Below, one piece after another: positions 1-7,154 of a DNA stretch of 64,000 bases. Within the stretch, counting starts at the first letter, position 1. The number at the start of each line of letters is the position of its first letter. The notes under the pieces are model-generated. The model ran no database searches and was not told the DNA's origin. It saw nothing but the letters and a program-made list of their open reading frames with translations. The stretch covers positions 1 to 64,000 of the forward strand of contig PHCC01000012.1 in NCBI GenBank assembly GCA_002842215.1, given 5' to 3'. The stretch comes from Betaproteobacteria bacterium HGW-Betaproteobacteria-9 (lineage in GTDB: Bacteria > Pseudomonadota > Gammaproteobacteria > Burkholderiales > Burkholderiaceae_C). Both the position numbers and the translations under genes were made by a program.

Positions 1-1
1 G

Positions 2-58
2 GCTGAGGCAAACTACTACCGGCAATTAGCCAGTCAGACCTCCATGGTGGTGGCCTGA
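2..58 (+). pseudogene. IS3-family transposase OrfB, C-terminal end only
   Basis: The first bases read in frame as the extreme C-terminus of an IS3-family OrfB (AEANYYRQLASQ..., then TGA). The same peptide is encoded on the opposite strand at 1477-1682, which supports the identification. The stop is followed by the sequence CTTAAACCAACCGGCCTCCA, shared with the other copy, which is the right end of the element. The rest of the gene lies left of the window, so it cannot be judged intact or broken. Confidence 0.75.
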
Positions 59-100
59 CTTAAACCAACCGGCCTCCACGAAAGCCGGGGCGGTTCAGTT

Positions 101-1455
101 CGCGGTTGGAGCTCCTACCTCCGGGCTGTACTCAAGGTACTGGCGGTTCATCGGAATCTCTCCAACCCGGTTTGACCTTCGTCCCATCACTTCGCTTCTT
201 GCAGGTTCTCCTTCAAAACGGTTCTGGTCAGTCGCCTGTCGGCTTGATGCTCAACCGTTCGTCGATCAGGGGCTAGCGTTCTCCAGTGGATGCCACTTGA
301 CCAGCTCAAAGGCCGCGCCTTTGGCCAGGACTGCCCACGCTGTGCGGGCTATTTTGTTGGCCAGTGCGACAACCGCTACGTTGTAGTGGCGCCTCTCCAG
401 CAGCCGTGTGATCCAGCTCGATCTCTCCGCTCTGGCAATCACGGCTCTGGCGCCCGCAATCAGTAGGGTACGCAAGTAGGTGTCGCCGCGCTTGGAGATG
501 CCCAGTTGCTGTGTCTTGCCACCGGTGCCCACCTGACGTGGTGTCAGGCCTACCCATGATGCAAATTGGCGCGCAGATTTGAACGTCGAGAAGTTGCCCA
601 CGGCGGCCACCAAAGCGGAGGCCGTTAAGTCTCCAATCCCCGGGATTTGCTGGATCGCCTGCATCTGCCGGTCCTCGCGAATCATGGCACGCAGCCGCTG
701 ACCGAGGTGGTCGATGTCCTCTTGCAAGGCGTCAATACGTTTGAGTTGCTCCTGCACGCTGACGACCAGATCCGCAGACAGCTGATCCTCTTGTTGAGCC
801 TTGGCCAACTCGCCATGGATCGTCTTGAGCAACTGGTTGTGCCCCACGGGCAATGCAATTCCAAACTCGCCAAGAATGCCGCGCAGCGCATTGGTTTGCA
901 TGATGCGGATCTTCATGAGCTGGCGCCGCATTCCGTGCAGGGACATGCAGGTCTGCTGGCGCTCAGTCTTGACGGGCACCTCATTGATGTGGGGTTGCTG
1001 GGCTGCTACCCAGATCGCTTGTGCGTCCATGGCGTCTGTCTTGTCGCGCAGCAAGAAGGCTTTGACGTGCTGGGCTGGCAGCAGCTTGGCCTGATGACCC
1101 AGGGAACGGATCGTTCGAGCCCAGTGATGGGCGCTCCCACATGCTTCCATCGCGACCAGACTCGGCGCGCACTTGGCGAAGAACTCGGTGAGCCTGGCGC
1201 GCTTGACCTGCCGACGTTGGATCTCGCCGGTCTCTACATCGACCATGTGAACTTGGAAGACGGTCTTGGCCAAATCCAGGCCAATGACGGGCAGATTTGC
1301 AGTAGATTGCATGGCGGGGCCTCCAAAAAGGTGGTTGCTCGAACCTCCACTTTGGCACTCTGATGCCGTTTCTGCGAGGCCCCACCCAACTCTGATTGCA
1401 GCCTCACTTCAGCAGCAGCGCTGTAGGTGGGCGGACCATGCCATCTCCGGGAATC
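101..1455 (-). mobile_element. IS110-family insertion sequence (approximate limits)
   Basis: This block holds an IS110-type recombinase gene with about 165 bp downstream and 143 bp upstream of non-coding sequence. It sits between the right ends of two IS3 copies in opposite orientation. IS110 elements lack clear inverted repeats, so the limits are only approximate and are inferred from where the IS3 homology stops on each side. In IS110-type elements the non-coding end upstream of the gene encodes a bridge RNA; here that would be about 1313-1455. Confidence 0.6.
266..1312 (-). CDS. IS110-family DEDD transposase/recombinase
   Basis: The 348-residue protein has the N-terminal RuvC-like DEDD domain, with Asp13 (GLDLAK), Glu56 (AMEACG), and Asp93/Asp96 (DKTDAMDAQ). 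A central coiled region (about 180-210) is followed by the C-terminal Transposase_20 domain (IPGIG at about 223, then ARQFASWVGLTPR). Length and both domains match a complete IS110-family enzyme, which moves its element by RNA-guided recombination. The start at 1312 gives the expected N-terminus. The long plus-strand ORF 647-1363 is its antisense shadow. Confidence 0.93.
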   Translation of the reverse strand: MQSTANLPVIGLDLAKTVFQVHMVDVETGEIQRRQVKRARLTEFFAKCAPSLVAMEACGSAHHWARTIRSLGHQAKLLPAQHVKAFLLRDKTDAMDAQAIWVAAQQPHINEVPVKTERQQTCMSLHGMRRQLMKIRIMQTNALRGILGEFGIALPVGHNQLLKTIHGELAKAQQEDQLSADLVVSVQEQLKRIDALQEDIDHLGQRLRAMIREDRQMQAIQQIPGIGDLTASALVAAVGNFSTFKSARQFASWVGLTPRQVGTGGKTQQLGISKRGDTYLRTLLIAGARAVIARAERSSWITRLLERRHYNVAVVALANKIARTAWAVLAKGAAFELVKWHPLENASP

Positions 1456-1476
1456 GTGGAGGCCGGTTGGTTTAAG

Positions 1477-1682
1477 TCAGGCCGCCACCATGGAGGGCTG
1501 ACTGGCGAGTTGCCGGTAGTAGTTTGCCTCAGCCTCTGCCGGCGGGATATATCCGATGGGTCCGAGCAGCCTGTGATGGTTGAACCAGGACACCCATTCC
1601 AGCGTGGCCAGTTCCACCGATTCACGAGTTGGCCAGGACCGGCGATGAATCACCTCGGCCTTGTACAGCCCGTTGATCGTGC
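1477..1682 (-). pseudogene. IS3-family transposase OrfB C-terminal fragment
   Basis: Read on the minus strand, this encodes the end of an IS3-family OrfB: NGLYKAEVIHRRSWP, then LEWVSWFNHHRLLGP, ending AEANYYRQLASQPSMVAA. This tail is typical of IS3-family integrase-domain proteins. Only about 68 codons remain. At about 1678-1684 the sequence passes directly into an IS5-family transposase gene, so the fragment has no start of its own and cannot make a functional enzyme. Confidence 0.85.
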
Positions 1683-2317
1683 ACCAGCGCGTGCGCCTGC
1701 GTCACGTCGTTGACGTTGGCCGCTGTGCCCACCACCGTGTGCACCAGGCCCGAGTCGGCATCCACGCCGATGTGCGCCTTCATGCCGAAGTGCCACTGGT
1801 TGCCCTTCTTGGTCTGGTGCATCTCGGGGTCGCGTTCGCCGCTGCTGTTCTTGGTCGAACTGGGCGCTGCGATCAGCGTGGCATCGACCACGGTTCCGCT
1901 CTTGAGCAGCAGGCCCTTGGCCGCCAGCGTGGCGTTGACGGTGGCCAGGATCTGCAAGCTCAGGTCGTGGGCTTCAAGCAGGTGGCGGAACCGAAGAATC
2001 GTGCTCTCGTCGGGCAGGTTGTCCTCGCCAGCATCCAGACCCGCAAACTCGCGAAACATGGGTGTGTCGTACAGGGCTTCCTCCATCGCCGGGTCCGATA
2101 GGTTGAACCACTGCTGCAGGAAGTGAATGCGCAGCATGGTCTGGACGGCAAACGGTGGGCGTCCGCCCTTGGCACCCGGTGCTGGCGCATGCGGAGCGAT
2201 CAGCGAGACCAGCTCGGCCCAGGGCACCACGAGGTTCATCTCGTCGAGGAACTCGCGCTTGCGCGTCCTCTTGGTCTTGCGCTCGAATCCGCTCTCGCTC
2301 AGGCTCATTTGTTTCAT
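1622..2317 (-). pseudogene. IS5-family transposase, 3' end replaced by IS3 sequence
   Basis: The ORF encodes 231 residues. About the first 212 are an IS5-family DDE transposase, including the N-terminal DUF772-type region (PFAVQTMLRIHFLQQWFNLSD), the segment NLPDESTILRFRHLLE, and the first catalytic region (GTVVDATLIAAPSSTKN...HFGMKAHIGVDADSG). Intact members have about 310-330 residues with a second Asp and a Glu further on, which are missing. The final residues (DQRAVQGRGDSSPVLANS) are IS3 DNA read out of frame. The ORF is therefore a chimera and almost certainly inactive. Confidence 0.88.
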
Positions 2318-2368
2318 GGCTTCAACGTTGCACTTCCCGTGCCAGTACGGAGGTTTTGCAGACCTTCC
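1682..2368 (-). mobile_element. IS5-family element, truncated
   Basis: The left end of this minus-strand element begins, reading inward, GGGAAGGTCTGC, which resembles IS5-group termini. It directly abuts a CTAG, in keeping with the YTAR target preference of the family. The other end is missing and is replaced by IS3 sequence near 1682. Confidence 0.65.
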
Positions 2369-2372
2369 CTAG

Positions 2373-3841
2373 TCTTACTGTGTCACAAGAGTAGTCTTTT
2401 GCTTGCGTGGCCGCAGCAGGGACATTGGCCGAGGCGGGCGAGCAGTGCGTAGCTGAGTTGGTGCCGCAGAGTCGTGATCGAATGAATCACGTGTCGCTGG
2501 GCGCGCAGGGCTGCCCCTGGGGATGTAATCCTCGGGAAGGGCAGGCACTTGGCGTTCGGCGAAGTTTTTTTTGCCGCCGACAGGTTTGTCGGCAATGAGT
2601 CGCTCGGCCATCAAAAAAGCGTAGGCCGCGATGCTCAGGCTGGCATGGTGGTGGAATCCCCGCCAGCCGCGCCCCTCATAGTGCCCCAGTCCGAAGTCCT
2701 GCTTGAGGTCTTGGTAGTCACGCTCGATGCGCCAGCGCTGGTAAGCGGCGCTGACCAGGTCGTTGAGGGAAATGCTCGCTGGCAGGGTCGACAGGATGTA
2801 CTTGACCGGCTCGGCTTGGTCCGTTGGCCACTCGATGAGCAACCACTCCTGTGGGCGCAGACGCGCCTTGCCGGCGTTGCCGCCCGCATGGCGAACCCGT
2901 ACGGCCGCGAACCGGCCACTCAGTGGCTCGTTGGTGCCCTGACGCCAACTGATCGTCTGGAACGCCTGCGCCGGCAAGGACAGGGCCAGGGCCTTGACAC
3001 TCATTGGCTGCAACTCGGCGGTGCGGCGAGGAACCACCGGGGGACGCCCCATTCCCCCATAGGGCGCAGGGGGCAACGGTTCAACGCCAGGGGGCCAGAC
3101 CACGACCGCTGAGGTGACACCCACGGCGTACAACAAGCCCATGTCGCTGAGCGACTGCCGAAACCCGGTGTCCACGCCGTAGCCGGCATCGGCCAGTACA
3201 CAGTGGCGGGGTGCGCCCTCGCTCAGCAGGGTCTGCAACTGCTGCAGGGCGATCTGTGTCTTGGTGGCAAAGCGAAGCGACTCTGGCACACCAGCGCGCT
3301 TGCGTCGCGTTGGGTCCTGCGCCCAGTCCTCGGGTAAGTAGAGTTGCCACGCCACGGGAATGCTGCCCTGGTCACAAGCCAGCGAAACACTCACCGCCAC
3401 CTGGCAGTTGTCCTGCTTACCCAGCATGCCGCAGTATTGGCGGGCCACGCCTACCGAGTGCACGCCCTTCTTGGGAAAACCGGTGTCATCAATGATCCAC
3501 CACCCCCCGCGGCTGAAATCCATGTGTGGCACAACCCACTGACACACCCGGCGCAGCACTTCGGCATCCGACCATTCGGCCTTGGCGACGAAGTGATGCA
3601 GGGCCTGGTGTCTGGCGCTGGCATGCAGCGGGTCCACCCTCGCCGCCATCGGCTCAACGCTCTTGCGGGCCAGCGGCAGCATCAAACCCGTGCAGTAGCC
3701 CTTGAGCCCCGCATGCCGATCCGCATGTCCCAGCCCCTGCGCCAAATGCGCCATGTAACGATCAAACCGTTTGCTTGCCCCCATTGCCTCTCTCCAGAAA
3801 CTGAGAGGAAATCATGATGCCACATTTGTGACACAGTAAGA
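2373..3841 (-). mobile_element. Complete IS701-family insertion sequence
   Basis: Terminal inverted repeats of 16 bp (TCTTACTGTGTCACAA at the left and its complement at the right) bound the element. Each is flanked by CTAG (2369-2372 and 3842-3845), a 4-bp target duplication of the YTAR type. The single transposase ORF fills the 1469-bp element. The left CTAG also abuts the end of the IS5 remnant, so the two elements share a target tetranucleotide. Confidence 0.88.
2375..3784 (-). CDS. IS701-family transposase
   Basis: This 469-residue DDE-superfamily transposase spans nearly the whole element. Visible catalytic-type segments are WWIIDDTGFPKKG near residue 97, VLADAGYGVDTGF near 197, and QRWRIERDYQDLKQDFGLGHYEGR near 350 with the late Glu. 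The length is normal for IS701-type proteins. Its last codons overlap the left inverted repeat, as is common in compact elements. With intact termini, a target duplication and no frame disruption, this copy may be active. Confidence 0.92.
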   Translation of the reverse strand: MGASKRFDRYMAHLAQGLGHADRHAGLKGYCTGLMLPLARKSVEPMAARVDPLHASARHQALHHFVAKAEWSDAEVLRRVCQWVVPHMDFSRGGWWIIDDTGFPKKGVHSVGVARQYCGMLGKQDNCQVAVSVSLACDQGSIPVAWQLYLPEDWAQDPTRRKRAGVPESLRFATKTQIALQQLQTLLSEGAPRHCVLADAGYGVDTGFRQSLSDMGLLYAVGVTSAVVVWPPGVEPLPPAPYGGMGRPPVVPRRTAELQPMSVKALALSLPAQAFQTISWRQGTNEPLSGRFAAVRVRHAGGNAGKARLRPQEWLLIEWPTDQAEPVKYILSTLPASISLNDLVSAAYQRWRIERDYQDLKQDFGLGHYEGRGWRGFHHHASLSIAAYAFLMAERLIADKPVGGKKNFAERQVPALPEDYIPRGSPARPATRDSFDHDSAAPTQLRTARPPRPMSLLRPRKQKTTLVTQ

Positions 3842-3845
3842 CTAG

Positions 3846-4603
3846 TAGTCACTGCAGCACAACAAGCAATTTCAATTAAATGCACGGTACTTAAGCGACG
3901 ATTTTTTAACCAACAGGCTGTGCGGACCTGATGGCCCCGGCGCCTCACGGCTACCAGTGGGTTCGGCGTGTTCATGCTCTCGCAATCCCACTATCCGTGA
4001 CCGTTGGAACTTTCGTGTCCCGCGCGTGCGCTTTCCCTCCCACAAGGGGCGGAATGGGGGAAGCGCAGACCCCCTGAATATTTGTAGACGGCGTTACCCG
4101 TCCGTACTGCAGCCACACCATGTTCACGGTGTTCTAGCAGATGGCCAACCTCATACACAACCCTGGACATTGACGTCCTCAGTTGGGTACCCGCGGGCTA
4201 GAGCGGCAGGCCTAAACATAGCTTTGATTAATTTTTAAGCAGATATCACCAATCCAGTCCGTCATACCTACCTTCCAACAGTAAGTAATTCACGCTCTGT
4301 AGGCTCTCCGCCACTTACTTTTTTTGATAAGTCATTGATTCAGAACCATTTTTAGATGTGTTTTTCACACTCTGTATGGCTCTGTTCTGGAATCCCGACA
4401 GCTTGAGGAAGGGCATTCCTGATGACCAGGCATCAAAAAAAGACCGCCCTTGGATGGGGTGGTCAAAACCTATCGAATCTACAGCCAATTTCTCGGCCTC
4501 CAGATCATCCCGCAACAGCGGATTTGGTGATCTTTACCCGCCCAGGTGGCGGGAGTGGTGATGACTCTACTACATCTTCGGTTCGACTGACAAGTCGAAA
4601 GCT
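3846..4603. other. Intergenic stretch, no gene recognised
   Basis: This is about 760 bases between the IS701 copy and the repeat array. The short ORFs here (for example 3957-4238 and 4315-4515) have no recognisable motif, no convincing ribosome binding site and no plausible composition. An imperfect inverted repeat (GCGCTTTCCC with GGGGGAAGCGC) lies near 4029-4064. I see nothing else. Confidence 0.5.
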
Positions 4604-4630
4604 CACCCTACTTGAGGGTGCTTTTGGGGC
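4604..4630 (+). terminator. Hairpin, possible terminator or leader structure
   Basis: The stem CACCCT/AGGGTG with a 5-base loop is followed by CTTTTGG. The T run is short and interrupted, so termination efficiency would be modest. It lies just upstream of the repeat array. Confidence 0.35.
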
Positions 4631-4659
4631 GTCTTCATCCCCATGCTGGGTCAGAATTT

Positions 4660-4875
4660 TCCATGTTTTCGTGAAAACGATCTGAGATTTGACTTTTCCA
4701 CGAACGGTTGGATGCTTTTACGAAACGAGAGCCACTTTTTGCGAGACGAGGACTGTTTTGACGAACACCTCAGGTGAAACCCACATAACCGTGGAAATTC
4801 CATCGGATTCGCAAGAACACACGGGCTTTCGTGAAAACCAACGTTCAGGAGCCAATTTTTACGAAGCCAACGTCT
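4660..4875 (+). repeat. Iteron-like repeat array upstream of parR/parM-like genes
   Basis: A degenerate motif, approximately TTTTNACGAA with TTTTCGTGAAAA as a palindromic version, recurs near 4666, 4694, 4716, 4736, 4756, 4827 and 4856. The first five copies are spaced about 20-28 bases apart, close to two helical turns. It immediately precedes a ParR-like gene and an actin-like ATPase gene. By analogy with type II partition loci this could be the centromere (parC) and also the operator bound by the adaptor. The assignment is inference from spacing and position. Confidence 0.5.
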
Positions 4876-4902
4876 CGTTTTGACCCAGTCGCCCCAATCA
4901 CC

Positions 4903-5427
4903 ATGAAAACAAAGCTCACTTTCAGCGCTCATGAACTCGGACTTGATGACGTTTTCACCCGACTTTGCAGCCTCCAAACAGAGGCCAGACGAGCCAATGC
5001 CCTGCGCTTCCTCATGTCCCAGCTCATGGAATCTCGCCACATCCCCCAATGGTTTCACGACATCACCCCCCAGACCCCACCCACAGTCGCTCAATTCACG
5101 ATCCGCTTGGAGCTGCGCGAGGACGATCCAGCCCTCGCCAGGGTCCTCCAATGGTTGCGGACCAACCAGGCAGACACCTACCCGCGCCAGATCAAGCACC
5201 TGATCTTGATGGCATCCACCCGCCCTGAGACCACGCAGGCCACCCATGCGTCGAGCACCCCGAGCCCTATTGCGCAGCAACCAGTCATTTCTCCCAAGCC
5301 TGCCCCGGTGGCGGTGACTAGCCCGGCGCCGACCAAAGATGCATCAGGCCTGACCTCAGACACCCGCTCCGTCTTTCTTAACGCTTCCTCATTCTTTCAA
5401 TCTACCTTCGAACCCACCCAACCATGA
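4903..5427 (+). CDS. Putative ParR-like partition adaptor
   Basis: This 174-residue protein has a start chosen at MKTKLTFSAHELG; the ORF-track GTG start at 4831 would lie inside the repeat array. The first half is predicted helical. A segment near residues 60-100 (VAQFTIRLELREDDPALARVLQWL...PRQIKHLI) could be a beta strand followed by two helices, as in ribbon-helix-helix DNA-binding proteins. The last 60 residues are Pro/Ser/Thr-rich and probably disordered. ParR-type adaptors pair with ParM, bind an upstream repeat array and have flexible C-termini that contact the filament. The stop overlaps the next ATG by 4 bases. The call is by context; I do not recognise the family directly. Confidence 0.45.
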   Translation: MKTKLTFSAHELGLDDVFTRLCSLQTEARRANALRFLMSQLMESRHIPQWFHDITPQTPPTVAQFTIRLELREDDPALARVLQWLRTNQADTYPRQIKHLILMASTRPETTQATHASSTPSPIAQQPVISPKPAPVAVTSPAPTKDASGLTSDTRSVFLNASSFFQSTFEPTQP

Positions 5428-6482
5428 AACCGCGCTCCATCATCTCCATCGACGTCGGCTACGGCAACACCAAGCTGGTCTACAGACACCTCATCGACGC
5501 ACAAGGCAACTCCCGCTGGTCGGAGTTCTGCTTCCCATCGGTGGCACCCAGGGCCATGGCCGAAGACATGATCTTGGGCGTCAACAACCCCAACCGCATC
5601 CTGATTGAGGTCGACGGCCAGAACTACTTCGCCGGCCTCAAGCCCACCAGCGCCAGCGTTCCCCGCACGCTCTCGCCCGACTACATCGGCTCCGTCACGC
5701 ACGAGGTTTTGTTGCGCACAGCGATCCACATCGCGATGCGCGAGGCCGGTCATTTCCAGTCCGAAATCGACCTGCTGGTCCTGGGCCTGCCCGTCTCCGG
5801 TTTTCAGAGCAACGCCAAACGGCTGCACGAGATCGCGATGCGCCCGCGCACGGTTCCCGTGCCGGTGGGCATGAACCATCAGTTCGGCGAGGCGCGCTCT
5901 ATTGAGGTCAAGGCCAAGGATTGCATGATCTTCCCGCAACCCTATGGTGGCTTTCGATTGGCCGCCGACACGCTCACCGAAGACGATCCCATTTTCAAGA
6001 ACGGCATGGTCTCCATGGTGATCGACCCCGGCTATCGAACATTCGACTGGTTCGTCAGTTCTGGCCTGCACCCCGAATTGAACATGAGCGGCAGCTTTGA
6101 TGGTGGCGTCAGCTCGATCCTTCGTGCCGTGAGTTCGAAGCTCGGCTTTGACACCGGCTTTGGAAGCCTCGAATTCGACATGGTGGAACACGGCCTGAAC
6201 ACCGGCACCATCAATCTGGGCCACACCGTCATCGATATGACGCCCTATCGCAAAGTGGCAAACGATGCGGCCGAAAAGGAAGTCTCCGCATTTGTCACCC
6301 GGCTTTCTGCCACCAACGCGAACATCAGCCGGATTTTCCTCACCGGTGGTGGCGCTCATTTCTACGAGGAAGCGCTGCGCAAGCGCTTGCCAGGGTACGA
6401 AATCATCTCGATGGCCAACAGCGTCATGTCCAACGCCCGCGGTTATTGGCTGGCCGGCGCCGACAAGTTCATGAACGCATGA
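5424..6482 (+). CDS. ParM/StbA-family actin-like ATPase
   Basis: This 352-residue protein has the actin-fold signature: phosphate-1 loop SIDVGYGNTKL at residues 7-17, phosphate-2 loop VIDPGYRTFDWFV near 199, and adenosine motif IFLTGGGAHFYEEAL near 307. These are typical of StbA/ParM plasmid-segregation proteins and of PRTRC system protein D, which form filaments that push DNA copies apart. It is translationally coupled to the upstream ParR-like gene. The other PRTRC genes (ThiF-like, ParB-like) are not seen nearby, so ParM/StbA is the safer name. Its presence implies that this DNA was, or still can be, an autonomous replicon. Confidence 0.85.
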   Translation: MKPRSIISIDVGYGNTKLVYRHLIDAQGNSRWSEFCFPSVAPRAMAEDMILGVNNPNRILIEVDGQNYFAGLKPTSASVPRTLSPDYIGSVTHEVLLRTAIHIAMREAGHFQSEIDLLVLGLPVSGFQSNAKRLHEIAMRPRTVPVPVGMNHQFGEARSIEVKAKDCMIFPQPYGGFRLAADTLTEDDPIFKNGMVSMVIDPGYRTFDWFVSSGLHPELNMSGSFDGGVSSILRAVSSKLGFDTGFGSLEFDMVEHGLNTGTINLGHTVIDMTPYRKVANDAAEKEVSAFVTRLSATNANISRIFLTGGGAHFYEEALRKRLPGYEIISMANSVMSNARGYWLAGADKFMNA

Positions 6483-6594
6483 CGGTATCTCCGTAACTCA
6501 AATTTGACTCTGCCGTCCACTCCCTCAAACTGAAAGCGCGAGGAAAAAATGCAACCCGCACAACCCAACGAACCAATCTTTAAGGAGAACTCAC

Positions 6595-6921
6595 ATGATC
6601 AACAAAATCCTCTTCTGGAACCTCAAGCCGCTCGCTCCGGGCGAACTGACGCAGACCGAACGGCTCTTGGCCCAGCGCAAGGAACAGGGCCGGATGGAGC
6701 CCTACATGAGCCTTCGGGAAATGCTGCTGGCGGCCATCACCGTGATGGTGATCGGCACGATGTTGTTCAACCTGATCGAGACGAACTCGGCCTACGCATT
6801 GTTCATGTACCTTGGCCTGGTGCTTTCAATCATCGGCCTGCTCGGTTCGATCAAATACGCGCGAGAACTGGTGCAGGCGACGTGGCGAGACCAGCAATTG
6901 CACGAAGAGAAATTTGACTGA
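6595..6921 (+). CDS. Small two-helix membrane protein
   Basis: This 108-residue protein is preceded by a strong AAGGAGA ribosome binding site. Two hydrophobic helices are visible, at about residues 45-63 (LLAAITVMVIGTMLFNLI) and 68-88 (ALFMYLGLVLSIIGLLGSI), with charged ends on both sides. I do not recognise a family. It lies between the parM-like gene and a membrane-anchored AAA+ ATPase in the same orientation, so it may belong to the same plasmid-like module. Confidence 0.7.
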   Translation: MINKILFWNLKPLAPGELTQTERLLAQRKEQGRMEPYMSLREMLLAAITVMVIGTMLFNLIETNSAYALFMYLGLVLSIIGLLGSIKYARELVQATWRDQQLHEEKFD

Positions 6922-7154
6922 TCCGCCTGCGCTCGCTGGAGATCCCCGCGCTGGTTTCCAGCGTTGAGCGAACGGGCGCTGGTGCGCACCGGGCGGCAGG
7001 TTAAACCCGTTCACAACGGACAAGAACTACCAGCGGGTTGGCAACTGATATCTGTCAATCAAAAAGCCGGCACGTTCGATGCCAGCAGCTTGACCAGTTC
7101 CATGAAATTCCCACTCGGCGCCGTACCCATGCGCACAAATTAGATATTCTTCAT

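Noticed and set aside
4831-4902. GTG start extending the ParR-like gene by 24 codons
   Set aside because: The extension lies inside the repeat array, and the ATG at 4903 gives a more natural N-terminus.
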